From positions 1 to 64,000 of the forward strand of contig JAMKCH010007136.1 of the NCBI GenBank assembly GCA_023653785.1: a stretch of DNA of 64,000 nucleotides. The letters are read 5' to 3'. Numbering within the stretch: the stretch's first letter is position 1; each line of letters begins with the position of its first letter. Under the pieces are notes generated by a model. The model was given only the letters and a program-made list of their open reading frames with translations. It searched no databases and was not told the DNA's origin. Source of the DNA: Ophioderma brevispina (taxonomy: Eukaryota; Echinodermata; Ophiuroidea; Amphilepidida; Ophiodermatidae). Position numbers and translations under genes: made by a program. This document shows, one piece after another, positions 13,634-28,800 of the stretch.

Positions 13634-13863
13634 GGAATTTCAGTTGCGCCATAATTCACTTTGAGTTTAGCCGGCAACTTCAGTCGTACGTGCTCACAGT
13701 GTACGTCCCTAGTGTTCTACTCGTCATCATAGCTTGGCTATCATTTTGGATAGACGCTGAAGCAGCGCCCGCCAGAGTTTCAGTTGGTGTTACTACTGTG
13801 TTGACAGTTACGACTATGACATCCGGGATACAAGAAACATTACCCATTGTAACATACGCCAAG
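13634..13863 (+). CDS. Exon coding end of loop C, M1 and M2 of the Cys-loop receptor
   Basis: The acceptor is ...tcgatgcag at 13633 and the donor is AAG|gtgaga at 13864. The exon starts with the last two bases of a split codon, followed by 76 codons. NFSC holds the second loop-C cysteine. M1 runs through SYVLTVYVPSVLLVIIAWL with the invariant M1 proline. M2 begins PARVSVGVTTVLTVTT: Ser at 2', Thr at 6', Leu at 9' (gate). The M2-M3 linker is SGIQETLPIVTYAK. Identity at nearly every pore-lining position makes this a confident call. The ATG at 13597 belongs to intron sequence and is not a start. Confidence 0.96.
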
Positions 13864-16800
13864 GTGAGATATTAGTGATGTTTACATGCCATACACGATG
13901 TTTCTACTTGTACACGAAACGTGAACGTCTTTTATTTAATTGAGCCATGCATACAAAAACCCATATTTAAAGTACAAGCATGCACCTTGCGCATAAGCAC
14001 GCATTCAATGGTTCGAATTCGAGCAGATGCGAATCTCTCTTAGCAAAACCGATGACATAACAAAACACTCGTCTGCCTCGATCACTTTTAATCTGTAATA
14101 TATTTCATTTGACTGGCCAACGTGTTTGCTTGCAGGTCCCATCAATAGTAAAATAAAATGTGTCAATAAGAAGTTCTCCCCTATAGGTCCCGTTTCAAAG
14201 ATTTTGCAATGTTGCAATTCATTATGAACAGTCTTCAGACATACACACACTGTATACAAAAGTATTGCAACATGCGGAAAAGAGATTTCATAATCACAAA
14301 ATGATTTCAAATTATACCAGCGGTTCCTAACAGCACATGGTGCATTGAATGTCAAAGTTGTGTTTTTCAAACAAATGATATTCCTCAAAATCCTAGAGTG
14401 CGAAAAAACATTTTGATTTGAATGCCACGTTCCCTAAATATGGCTGATTAAAAGAGCCGGCGATCGACAACTTTCCGAATTCCCCAGGAGGAATACAGAC
14501 ACAGAACGCCACAAATGACTCCAAAATCAGCGCTAAATGAATTGTACGGGTTTGGTAGGATTTACTCTAAATGTTTACGAGAGAAAAGTACAGTGCTTGT
14601 GTGGACCAGAAATGATATAACGTCAGTGGAAGACAGTAGTCTAAAAAAAAACCGGACAATTTTGAGACATCCGCATTGCAATTTGAATGACAAATCACGT
14701 GGTTTGCGCAAATCATGTATGAATACTTATTCTCATTAAACGACAACCAAGTATAATGTCAATGGTATGATTAAAAAGTTCTTTTCAAATTGCCACGTGA
14801 CCACATTCTTGTCATTTAATTTCCCGAGTCCAACAGCGATGGACTTGCTCTCAGACGTTATCTCATTTCCGGTCCACACAAGCACTGCACTTTTCTCCAG
14901 TTAACATCTAGAGTAAACCCCAACAATTCATTTAGTGGCTATTTTGGAGTAATTTGTGGCGTTCCCGTGTCTGTATTCCTTCTGAGGTGCAATCGGCAAG
15001 CTATCGACCACCAATTCTTTTAATCCGCCATATTTAGGGAACATGGCAATCAAATCAAAATATTTTTCGCACTCAAAGATTCTGGGGAATAACTTCGGTT
15101 TCAAAAACACAACTTTTTGGCATTAATGCGTCATACGTAGTTAAGAACCGCTATTATAATTTGAAATCATTTTGTGATTATGAAATTTGTTTGTTCATGT
15201 TGCAATACTTTTGTCCAGTGTGTGTACCAGTCAGTCGGCAGGTAACCCAAGTACTATTATTCACTGTGAACATTCTTTGTCAGGGTCTTTTGGCATGAAT
15301 TTGCACAAACAAAAAGGCAAATGACCTTGCTATTGGTCCCATTCCCTGCAGACCTATGCAGTTCTAATCTTTGAAAACCGGGCCCATGTTAATAGCATAT
15401 GAGCATTCACTTCTGTGATGCCAGTAAATGTAAGGTTATACATTTTCTGTTTTCTTCGCTTTCTTAAAACAGAGTACCTCTAATACGTGCACAGATTTAG
15501 GATGCTTTAAATAAAATTTGCTGGGATATCTATAACTTTAGAGAGCACGCTTTTTCAAAAAGTGTAGGACCAAAAACACCACTTAGTGAAAAAATGAAGT
15601 ATTTGAGGAAGTTTGTCATACCGTCTCCCGCAGACATACAGCGATGGCGTCTCAAAATCTAAACTAAACAGCTGATGTGGTTTACCGCACAATACAGAAT
15701 AAACAAAGATCAATAATGGTTGTGTTTGAGGTCAAACTGTATAGGTCATGGTGCACAGTATTACACTTATAAATCTGGGATATTCACAAGGAAATACCTT
15801 TTTGATCTCATGTCGGAATTTTGATACGCACGTATAGAAATTACAAAATCAGATAAAAAGTACTGTCTTGTCTTTGATAGACGGATTTAAAACCAACCAC
15901 TTGCAGGTTATGTTAGCACACCCATGCAAGTAACAAAAATACCAAAATACAAATTTTGGTGATTTGAATCGCTGCTTATCCTTTAAGTTACTCCCCCAAA
16001 AATCAGCATCCTTTTTGCTAAGCTATAACCATGTTGAAAAAGGGGGCGTTATGACTGCGTGTCTTGTAGATGGGGCGAATTCAAATTAACTGTCAAAAAT
16101 AAGAGTTAACTTTTAACATTATGGCTACAATCCGGGTAAAAAACGCAATAAAAGCAGAATTGTGAGTGCTTTGCTTAAAAAAACCTAGTTTTTGCTAAAT
16201 GTATGTTAGACAAACTTTTTCCCCTTTGGTCTTTGAAATTATGTTACGGTACCGAATAGACGCCTACTCAAAATTTTCACCAAATAAAATGTTCAAACTA
16301 CAAATATCGACCTCATTCAGAACTAGCTCGATATTCTTCAAGGTGAATATCGTGTGAATCGTTGCATTATTACAACGTTTTAAATGCATCGCTCTAAAAT
16401 CAACACGATGAGCTGGTGTGAAACCGAGTCTTATAAATTTGCTAAAGCAGTGAATATTGAACTAAATTTTCTGGACTAAAGTTGAATCTCGAGCTAATCT
16501 TGGCCAGAGGACATTTGTTGAAAAGACGATTAGAGAAAAAGTTTTGAGCTGAATGAATTCAGTGTATCCATTTACTTTTTTTTTTGCTTAGGTTCTAAAG
16601 TCAAATTATAAATTCACACGCAGAAACTTTCATTAATTTTTTTTTTCATACCAACAACTACATACACTTACACCTGTTCTTGAATACCTAATACACTATC
16701 AAATGGAACATTCATGATTTCTCGTGACTGCAATTACAGTCGGTACTCGTGGTGTAAATTAAGCAGATTCGTGTATAAAATTCTCCTCCATTTGTACAGA

Positions 16801-19800
16801 CGGTATTATCCTTGATGTTATCATTTTCTTTTTTCTTTTATCCTCTTTCTTTTTATCCCTTTAATTCTTTGCTGTAGATTGAGGTCAACTGGTTCACTGT
16901 AGTGTGTGAAATTTGTATGGGTCTGTTAAGAATCGTAGTCATGTCCATAGAAAAGTTGTGTAAGCAGATACACTTCAATTTCTCAAAAATAATTAACCTG
17001 AGTATTTCACGGGGGATATTAATTATCTCGTTTTGTATAATCTATCATCGACTGGATTCCAACATTCATCATATCTTAAAGGTGCGTGTTCCGATCGTCT
17101 TTGGGACCCCCTGATTACCCGGAAGTAGTATCGATTTTGATATCAGATGAAAGGCCATATTTTTCTCATTGTCGTCCTGAAATTTGAGCCCTCAAATCCA
17201 TTTCATTCCCAAGATATAAACAAAAAACTGCCGTTTTAGTGGTTAACCATCAATATTAGCACAGTATCGAATAGGGCTTTGCAGCATGCATTATTGCGTC
17301 TACCATCAAAACCGCAAGTTTGTTTCCCACGGTATTTGATGGGGTGTATGTGCAAGTGCCAGGCTCTCATATCAAGTAGAGAACACAATACACATAAATC
17401 GGAACAAGCACCTTTAAGATATAGGTGATGTAAAACATTGTAGTGAATCAATGTCTCACATGTAGATGTTTCCCAGTGGACCTTCTCCCTAAACCTATTA
17501 ATGTACATCGATCGGCGTTGTGTGCGCAAATATTTAGTCATTCACAGGCCCAGTATGGTTACCATGACAACAAGTATGAAAATTAATGCCAATTTTAGAA
17601 CTTTAGACCAATACCTTTTAAGATGATATACGATATTTATAGAAGACATGTTAAGACATGTGTGATGTTTTTTTCTAAATTTCAAGAAATAACGGGATTA
17701 CCCCCTCGATAACTTCATAAGTACAGGGAGTCCAAATAAAAGTTGTGCAAGTATAGATTTACTTAAATTTCTCAAATATTAACCTGAATAATTCTATTTC
17801 GCCGAGCATAGTAATACCCTTGTGTATTAACCAGTGCAAATGTCAAGACAATCCGCCCATGCAAATCAGAGATATAAGAGATTATTTAAAGACCATCTGT
17901 TTTTCACCCAATTCCAATGGGATATACACAGATAACACAATTTTAAGCAATCGGTGCCGGGTGAATGATTTTGACGTATTGAATTCACTGCTGTATTCAC
18001 GACACACCATTATAATACCAACAACAAAATGTACATGATATTATGATTTTTTTTTTTACATTTACTGATGGCAAATGGGCGCAAAAACAATGCAAACAAA
18101 TTATCCTGCTGCCCTGCTTATACATGGTAAACAATCATGGTCAGCACAAATTAAACTTCACGTATTGTTAAAGTATCCTCCATTTGTAATTAAAATAATT
18201 TAATTTTATTTTTCTATTTTACTTGAGAAAAGATTTCTCACGGGAAAAGTACTTTGTTTATTATGGAAGGGAAATTGGAATTCTATTAGTACTATATTGA
18301 CAGCGTCCCAGATGTTATGTTTTGGAGATCCTGCTAGATGAGCTAAGTAGTATAAATAGATATAGGTATTTTGAAGTTATTGTGCAAGTTTGCAAGATTG
18401 CAAAATAGGTAGTTTCCATGATGTCATAAATATAAGCTGAGGCGATGCATAATTATGATGTCATTTATGTGAGATCCAATTGGACAGTGTTAGGCTTGTT
18501 TATACATGACGATGTTGTATTTTGAAATCAATCCGCGGAATATCCGTTTATTCTTACATTTGGTCTTGGGATGAACTTGAAGAGGTAGGGCCTATCACCT
18601 ATTATAGCTGTAAATAGTTTTCCCATAGATACGGCAAAAATTACTGTGCATTGGCAGTTGTAATATATAAATTCATAACAGTTTTAAAGAGAGCGAAGGA
18701 TGTCTACGAAATAAGATTCAAGGCAATTGTTAAAGTATTATAATTAATATGTTCAATGTAAATATCCAAAAACATTTATCTGTCGTGTCATTGCACATTT
18801 GGGTCTGGGTAAAAGATGCCAGGCCAACGTGTTACTGCGGAGAAAAGGACTTCACGTCATTAAGCAATTCTTGTAAAATGAAACTTTATTGTGATATTCA
18901 AAACAAAAGAGTGCCACTTTATTCACAAGTTTAATTTCATTATCAACGGCTAGGCATACTGTTATGACGACTCGTTGACGCCAAGGTCAGAAATACCCTT
19001 TACATTTTATATAATAACACTGATTTATTGTGATTTTAATCAAATTGATTGGTTCAAAAATTTGGAATGTCAAAAACACAATTACAATTCAATAATGATA
19101 CACTCAATATCTTTACTGATCTTACTATAATGTCCACAAATGTGGACTCCAAAATAACAGCATGCAAAGTCATATCAATCCACGGGAAATGTAATCCATG
19201 GGTATCTTCTCAGTCCAGAAGATACTTTGTCCAGCAGTTCGAAGACGATGAAAATGTGTCAGTACCGCTTTAAATCAATGACATCGCCTTGGTTTCAATC
19301 GTCGTAAAGAGAGCACAGGTGTAGAAGTAACCATTGTCCGGCGTACTCATAGTCCGGGAACAATGGTGAACAATAGGGCAATCGATTCAGTTGACTATTT
19401 ATTTTATTCGTTGGCGCAACATTAGTTTCACGCTTTATTCCGTTATCGTCTATGGAGCCCCGGACTATGGCTCCCATCGGACTATATCTGGTTTCACACC
19501 GGTGTCACGAATGTTCGTATGACCAGAGAAGATGAGAAAGAAGGAGATGGCTCGATTTTGAAATCCGATTACCCAGGATTACTCTCATTTACCGGCTCAT
19601 TCTTTCGGAAACTTCAAGGGCCGCTCGACTGGACCTTTGAAGTAATCTGTTCATCCGACTCAAGCTTGGCCAGTCGGGAAAGTTTCACAACAGGAAGTAA
19701 TTGATACACTGCTACTAAAACAGTTTAGTAATTTTTCCAGCTAAATGTTCTCTGCTGGTAGGGAACTTCACGTTTGTTCTGACCAATAATTATTTATTTT

Positions 19801-22800
19801 ATTCCTTGGCGAATAATTGAAGAAAACACTGACTTTTTAACGAAAGAAAACAGCAAAATGAGGTCAATAAAGGATGTTGTTATTTTGGCCTAATTTAAAC
19901 ATATCCGGTTAGTTCCTGTGAAATATGATATTATGAATGATTAGATAAATGCATTTTGAATTCACCCCAACCACACCTGTCTGTGTCCGAAAGTGTCCAA
20001 AGTGTCAAAATGCTTTGAAAATTTGGGGTCAATGTTGTCTGTAAGTGATGCAGAAGAGTACGTTTCCCTGAGTCTATGGTCGTGCATACACATCTACTTT
20101 AAAACGAATTTACATTGAAAAAAATGTCTCCAATTCACATGCACTCGCCTATTAATTAGGTATCGGGATCCTCAATACTCTAATTCAACAACGAGATGTT
20201 AGAGAAATATAAAACTTGAAGCTGGGAAGCTCTAATATTTGGAAGGTATTAATATCTATGGGAAACAAACCCAATTAGCTAAAAAAGTCACAATTTTTGG
20301 TGACCGGTGGTTGGAGACGCACCATTTGTTAAACGTTAAAGGTCACACCGCTGACTCCAGTACCTGTTTTGTACGTTCATTAAATATCACAGACAAAACG
20401 AATTTCAAAACTTCATTTTTTTCCAATCTTGAATTGAAATATTATGAGCAAATGTTAGTATCACAATGTATGCCTACCTTAAAGGTGCAACGAGAGATTT
20501 CACGTAGCAAGTGTCCCAAAAAATGTGAAATTCTTATTTTTGCACTAATGTAATGCTTTCTATCAAAAATGTCGACATATGAAAGAATTAAGCTGAGAAT
20601 TATTTCTTATACAAACATTGTAATTTCTAATTTACTGTATGAGTAAATACTAAATTCAGCTTATGTTTTATATTGATATTAAACAAATGAAAATAATGTT
20701 TTGTTTTCACGTTTAAGCATATCTGTAGCCAAAGACAAGGTAAGAAATTTATCTATATGAAATCACTGCATATGGGTGCCCCAAAATCTCTCGTTGCACT
20801 TTTAAGTCACTGTGTTGAAATTGTTGTCTGTTTACTGAGAGACTTTATCAAATTCGAAATTTCTTGCAAAGAAGTACGAATCTGCAGGAAAGGCGCGCAC
20901 TTTCAAAACCACGAGCAACGATTTTATAATAATCACCAATGTATTGCGGAGTCAGTTGGAAGGAAGGGGCTATGTATCACGAAATGCCCCTTTAAATAAA
21001 ACTAATATTAAAATATTTTCTCAAATTATCTGAACATGTCTCAATTTGCACGCACCACTCTTCTAAAAAAGGACCGCCGTTAGTGAGTAAATTGAACGGA
21101 GTAAAGAAATGATCCGTTTAACTACCATCAAGTATATTTCTACTTGGCAAAAGTGCAAGTGCATAATGTTCAGTCATGAAGAGGGGGAAATAGTCACTCT
21201 CTTCTGTAAATGGAGATCAAGTAGGATGTTTTCAACGGCTACGTGTCAGGAAAAGTAAACACACCGCGTAATATAAGCTGTTTGGATACATCCCATAGGA
21301 CTCCACCAGGTTCATCACGACATTTTAAAAGCTCCTTATTACGTTGAATTAATTGCGGGTATATTGTGAGAAATCCATTTGGGTAATTTTGAATGCACCT
21401 TTCAACTGTCAAATGCATGTCGTTATTTTATATCTTTAGTGGTGTTGACATTTGAGGGACTGTTCGTAAGTCGTCATCTTTTATACAGTCTATTTAATTC
21501 AAGCACTCATTTGAACGCGTGGTACTGTTCATGCCGATATCGCAAGATGATGCACACAATATTCTTTGTATAATGGTCGATTTACCCATACTTAATCACA
21601 GCTAATTTGAAGACTAAGGCGGGACACACCCAAGGTATTTCACGGAGCTGAACAAAGCTTTAATATAGAATTTCACTGTTTGAAGAATCAACCCAGGCCC
21701 TGCCTCTTAACAAAGTCATAATGAGCGATAACCAACCCGTTGATTTTGCTATGGATATCTATAGTCACAATTTTAATACTTATGAAAACAAGACAAACTA
21801 TACTGAAAAGTGGGGTTAGGTTGCAATTGCAATATGGCGTATATCTTTAAACTGAACATGCCATAACCTTTCTCTATTACGGGTAGGTTGGGTACAAATT
21901 TGCATCAAAGGAAACAATTTGTAAAATCGTAAAATCATCGCACTCATCTAGACCCCGGGTCCTAATCGGGAGGCCATATGCGTTACGCCACTGGTGCAAC
22001 GGATAATTCCACAACTGCATAAACTTTGATACCTTTCTAGCGTGTGTTAGCGCCGCTGATTAGAAACTTAGTTTGGTGACTAGCAAAGGTTAAGATATTG
22101 TACACTGCTTATTCCGTGTACTCTATGGAAGAAAGACACTGTGACATGGGAAACATGGGAAACCCGACGAAGCTATGTATACTTTAATTCTAAGCAGGTA
22201 TTAGGCCATTTGGTCACGGAAGTTGAAATAAATACAAAGTAACGGTTAAATTAAGTTTATCATACTAATTTTAATAATTCTCCTTCTTCAAAGTTGGCTT
22301 ACAAAGGATAACTCAATATGGGAAAAACACTTTGACATCACTTAATATTATTAAAAGCGTAAGTGTGAAAAACAATACTAACTTCTGTTAAACAGGTGTT
22401 CTGGAACTTATTGTAGTGGTAGACCAAGATATCCGCCGGCTGCTTCATTCATCTAAGATACAGTGTGCTCAAAATATTGTGCTGTGATTCTTAGGACTTG
22501 TGCCCTCCTTGGGATCACTCAACCGTAGAAATTTTGTTGCCAGCATGTAGCATAGTCATTTATCTTCTTTTCCTGCATAATTGCCGGTATTTGCATAGGG
22601 TGTTGATGGAAGTTTCAAATATTTTTATTTACTTGTTCAATTTAGTTTAAAACTATATTTCTCAAGAATCCCAGGCTCAGTTTATAAAAAAGAATGGCAC
22701 AAATGTATGCCATTTTAGTCATTTATATATTTTAAAGTAAGACCGTAAATTAAAGCTTTTTTTAAAATTCAATGTTAAAAGTAAACGCGATAGTCTTCAT

Positions 22801-25800
22801 ACACCCAGAACTTACTAACCACCGATCATCTTTTCAATGGTTGTGAAAGACTAAACATTGCTTGTGGCAACACGATAGCGTCATAATAAACATTGCGGCT
22901 TCGTTAAATCGTCTAGTGCTTCGCACGCAAGCATGAAAATGGTGTTTTCTTCGCAATGAATACTCCATGACCATGAAAACCATCTGTACGTCATATTTAG
23001 GGATATTTCATGATATATGTGCCGATAGATTCATACCAATAAATCCTTTTAAATACAATACGTAAAAATACGATATAACAAAAACCACAAAAGCATCAAC
23101 AGAATACAGAATTATGATAATGCAGCACGGTATCCAGAGGTTCGATGCTGCGCACAACACCCGTAGTCTCCATTAGGCTGTGGCAAAATTAATCGTTGTT
23201 TTTATTTATTTTTTGTTTTGTTTTAAGAATATCAGACCTTATTCGACCTACCTGTGCACAAATTTCCAATCCCCTAGTATAATTCGGTTTTAAAATGTAG
23301 ATAATGGTCCAGGAATCCAACTCAAATCGTTACCAATTCTTTTTCCCTTCCTTTTGGGCGGCCATCCGGTTTCAAAATGGCGTGCCATTTTCAATATATT
23401 TTGCTCTATATCTGGACTTCTGATCACCATAGAGGCCAAATTGGTGGCAATAACATGTTTGGATGTCAAGAACACAACTATCACATCCAGACAGTCGCAG
23501 CCAGTTTCCTCAAGAGGTCATCTTGAATTTCAATGACCGCCATTTAAACATATTTTGCTCTCTATCTGCACTCTGATCAACATATGATCCTCAGCTGGTG
23601 GTAAAACCCATGTTTGGGATGTCCAGTGAATGCAAATACTACATCCAAAAATCACAGATTGTTTCCTCAAGGTGGCCATCTTGAATTGCCAAATGGTCGC
23701 ACCAGTTTTAAAATATACTTCACCCAATACTTGATAGGACCATGGAAAAACTCCATTGATGACAATATCCATGTTTGTGATGTAAAGTGAACACATATAT
23801 GAATTAGAAAGTTTGCCCAATTGTTTCATTTGGTGGGCCATCTTGATTTTCACAATGGCTGCCATTTTTAACGTTATTACAAGATTTCAAGATTTCAAGA
23901 TTCATTTATTCAGCATAACATATCGTGCGTGACAGAAATGTTAATACAGTATATATAAAATCATACATAATACATGAAGTATCAATTATAAAACTGTACT
24001 AAGATGAGCAGGTGCGGAATATGTATGCTAGGACCAGGAATGGACAACACCCGATAATAGGGCTTATAGTTATTACTGGCCCTGTAATCATAAAGTAAAA
24101 GATACTCCTAAATTACCATAAATTACAATAATGACACAAAGTAAGGGGATATAACATAGGTAAATAACATAACACCCCCCCCACTAGAAAACAAAACAAA
24201 TATCTAATCTAAACATACACTTAACGGGAATACGGTATACGGGAATTGGAGAACAAGAAAGACAGACTTTTCAAAATATCTTGCTGAGGTATGTAATATA
24301 TTGCAGAATGAGAAGCAGAGGTTGATTGAAGAGGTAGATAGATATGAAGAAAAAAAGTGAGGAGTGGAGATAGAAATGAGATGAAGATAAAGTGAGGAGA
24401 GAAATAAGGACTTGGGGAGTATTTAAAAGAATTGTATGGTTGATGGGAAAGTGTTTTTTCAGTTGAGATTTGAAGGTGTTTTTGTTTGTAATTGTTGTGA
24501 TGGATTGGGAGATATTCCAAAGTTTTGCGCCGTGAGACTGAATAAAGTGCTTGTCAGAGGTAGATTTTGGGAGGGGAGATGAAGTTTGTCAGCTTGTCTG
24601 GTGTTTTGTTTATAGCTGTGGATTTGTCTCTTGTGGTAAGTAATCCTGAGTTCGGAGGTCGTAAAGATGTTGTTGGCATTAGTCAAACATGAAGAGCGCT
24701 TGTTGAAGTTGGTTGAGGTGATCTAATTTAAGTGTTTTCAGTGAGGTGAAATAATGGCAGAGTGTGAGTTCTAGGGGGTGAGTTTGGTTCGTGCGAATGG
24801 CATTTGTGTGATGTTTTTTAGTTTGGGGAGCCGGTGAATGATAGTTGGAGGCCAAATGAGTTACAGCAGTAGCTAAGGTATGGGAGAAAAGAACTAAGTG
24901 TTGTAAAGTGATTTTCAGAGTTGTAGTCTGGAAGGTGATTTGTGTGATTTTAATCTGTAGATTGTACCAATTGAGTGAGACGCTTTGGTAGGACAGAGTT
25001 GATGTGTTCGTTCCATGTTAGGGTGTCGTCGATTGTATGCCAAGGAAAATTCTGGTGAGTGTACCTGGGAGATTGTCTGGTATCTATTGTTAATGTTTGA
25101 TTGTGATTGGTGTTGGGTGTAGAGAAAAGCATGTAGTTAGTTTTGAAACATTGATCCGAGAGGAGAAAGTATTAGCGAAACCAGTCAGTGATTTGTGCGA
25201 GTTGGTGATTCATGTTGTTAAAAAAGTGCATAATGTTAGAGTTGAGAGAAAAAAGTTTTGTGTCATCTGCAATAGATTAGTTTTAGTGTGTTGAGAGAGT
25301 TGGTGATGTCATATGTAAATGTGAAAAGTAGGGGTCCAAGGATTGAGACTTGTGGAACGCCAACGGTGATGGTTTTGATGATGTGCGATGGGGTACATAG
25401 ACTGATAATGTGAGCATAGAACTGATACTTCGCTCTGGACTTTCTCGGGCAACATTAAAAGGTGAAAAAGGTAAAAAAAGGTTAAAGGGGACGGACGGGA
25501 TACAGGAACGGAGTGCACAGCTCTCTTTCGAAGCGATTGGGTCAGACTCACCAGTCTAATATTGCTGTAGGAGGGAATCGCCACACCTACTCTACAGCGA
25601 GTCTGTTACCTTACCCAACATTGAATAATCCGGTACCCAGTTATACAAGGTAGAGAGGAGTAATTGAGGGTTAAAAGAGACTTACTCAAGGGCGAAACAC
25701 ATTGGCATCAGCGGGGCTGAACTCACAACCTTTAGGGTGCGGGTCGGGCGCTGGCATGGGCGCTTTATCCACTGGACCACATGTGCCCTCATAGGGCAAC

Positions 25801-28800
25801 CATAGAAGGCTAAATTTGGTGCCAATTGCTCATGTTGTTGATGTTAAGGAAAATACGTATTACATCCAGAGAGTCACAGAATGTTTCCTTCTGACAACCG
25901 CTTTCTTTAATTTCAAAATGGCCACTATTTTTGACATATACCTCGCCCGCGATCTGGCCTTATGAGCAAAATAGCTCAAGTGCTCCTTCCTAATCAGATA
26001 TACATCCTAATACACCAGAACCACTTAAATCATGGATCTAGGAGAGCCATGGGCTCTGGGTGTTTTAATAAGTTTGTATATAGGTTTCAATGTTATTGTG
26101 TCCATATGGTCCAGTCAGTGCAATTTCAGTATTGAAACCAATATCCATCAATCTAGTGGCCGCAGCCGAGATGCTGTTCAGCCATGTAGCGCCAAATGTC
26201 CTGTCTGTCATTAAGTTGGGGATGGCCGATGGATCCTGCTTGCCATTGATCTAGAGCAATCACATTAATGCAGTAAAGGGCAAACGACCCATGTTTGGAT
26301 CTCCACATATTGTGCTTAGGCAGTCTCACGACAGGATATGGTTTGGTACATCATAAGAAGCAGGATGTAGGTGGCCATCCCATTTATCTGTAGGCTCTTT
26401 CTTATTTGTCCATGTCTATAGATCCATATAACAGGCTCTAAAGAACTTCTGTTTGGTTGAATTGGAGACACCAGATTGCCATAGGTGGTTAGTTGGAGTT
26501 TTTTAGGTTGTATTGCAGCATTCCAAGCGCATTGTCCTTTGCAGCATGACGTCTTTCTTGCTGTCGGCAAAAAAGGACCCAGGTTCTTGAAGTCCCTGCC
26601 CTCTTTGATTTGGGTACCGTCTGGTGCAGGATAGAAGATTTGATGATTACTTCCTCATTGATGGTCATATATCCGTCCTTCTTGGTATTTAGAAGTAGGC
26701 CCCGAATTTGTCTGCAAGCATTCGCAAGTAATGTTAGTAGATCTTTGCACCACATATCAGATCGGCTGTAGGGCTAGATCATCTGCATAGACAAGGTCTG
26801 TGAGATGCTAACTTTGGTGACGTCTAGAACGCTTGGGTTTGACTGTGAGTCCCTTGTTGTTCATGATGATGTCAAGACTCTGTGTCTGAGGATGAACAAC
26901 AGATTACAAAGAGATAGGGCAGAAAGAGATCTCCTTGGAGGATTCCAGTAGTTGTTGGGAAATCCTTGTTGGTCCGAATCCATGGTCTGCACAAAGCTAG
27001 TGGGGTTATATACATGATGGCAATTGCTTTGACACTCTCATCTGGGGCCACATAGTTGGTAGGAATATGCAGCATTACATCTCTGTTAACACTGTAAAAG
27101 CCTTGGGAAAAGTTACAAAACACAATTGAACCTTTTATCTTGAAAATTCGCAACTCTCAAATCCTTTGAGGGCAATTATCTGAAGTAGTGTTGAGCTGCC
27201 TTTACGAAAACTATTATGGTTTCGTTCTGAGAATGGGAGGATGTGCGAGAAACGATTCTGTGAGCAGCATTGAATTGTAGGGGCCAATGGTACAGTGTGA
27301 TCCTCTGTAGTTGGGGTTGTGGAGGTCATATTTTTTATGGCAGAGGAGTGATGAATGATGTTTAATATAATAAGGTAGGGTGTCGTTACAAAACAGTTGA
27401 TCATGAAAAAGGGATTCTTCCAGATTTACTGCAGGAATGTTGTCGGGGACTAGGTCGTCTTGGTGTTGTTCATTTTTTCAGGAAGATCAGCAAGCTAACT
27501 CTGTAGTGAAAATGTCCAGTCTGGACGGAAGGGTGTCTGCTATCTGTGATTGAAGAAAGGTTGATCAAGGTTAGTGTTCTTTCTGATGGTGTGCCAAGTA
27601 GAGAAATAAAGTGCTGAACCATGTGTCGAGGGACACTCTTCATTTGTTTCCCTAGTGGGTTAGCTTATTAGTCAGCTCCCTCGATCACGCATCCCAGGAA
27701 GCAGCAATGCCTTGTAGTTGAGATATAGGGGGTCAAGTGCTTCAGGCATTGACTTAACATTTGCCTCCTCAAGCACCACGGTGGGTGTAAGCATCATCAA
27801 GTGCAGGCTTAGTGGCACATCAAGGTTCTGCTTGGAGGTTCTGGTGGATTTAGTACGGTGTTTCTTCGCTGCAGACTTCAGTTTTTCCTGGCTTTTATGA
27901 CTTTGTCATTGGAGGCAAAGGCAGTCTCTTCTTCTTCTAGTAGATCTCCAGTGCATTCCTTGTTGGCTGAAGTGGACGGCTCACTGTGCTGGATTGTAAT
28001 CTTCAAGACTCATCAACAAGCATGTTGAAACCTTGTTATGTTACTGCTGCGTATAATGCTCGAGAGCTTGTATACTCCCACAACTCTTTCCAGTCAATTG
28101 TTTTCAGGGGATCTCTGGGAGGGGGGTTTACTCTGACGGCAAAACTTCCTCTGCACTACGAACAAGCGCGTCCCCAGGCCCAAGTTGAGCACCGCAATCT
28201 CCAGGAATGCACAGAAGATTATGGCTGGAAACTGCACCGATGGCAGTGGACAGTCTTGGTAAACGCGAAGGAGACAGTTTTCATCTGGATGGTAGCAGCA
28301 AATGACTGTTGTTAACAATATCCTATAACAGTGTAAGCTTCAGGTATGCGCTCATACAGTTGACAAGCTGGCACTTGACTTGAGAGACTTGGTGAGCAAA
28401 GGAAACCCCACCCATCCTTAGCTGCATTTTTCGTTATCCAGGCGGAGAAGGCTGTTTGGAATAAGGGAAGAGCCATGGATATCTTCTGTAGTAGAGGCTC
28501 GCTGGGCACAATGGCGGTGGTCTTGCATGCAGATGACATCAATGCATACAGTTGTGCTTCATATCCCAGTTCTTCTTTCTTGACTGTAGTTGATAGTGTC
28601 TGGACGTGGTATGTGATGATTGAAAGCAGCCTTACGTTAACCAAGTTGTCCATCATCTTTTGTAAATTTCAGGGTTTAAAAGTAAACAATCAGTTTGTCT
28701 CAATAAGCTAAATAGTAGCTGGGATCGCGAGGTCTCCAGCACCCTTTTTTGTTGGGGGGAGGTGTTCCCTTAGCCATTGCCTTTCACGGATCGGGCCCAC

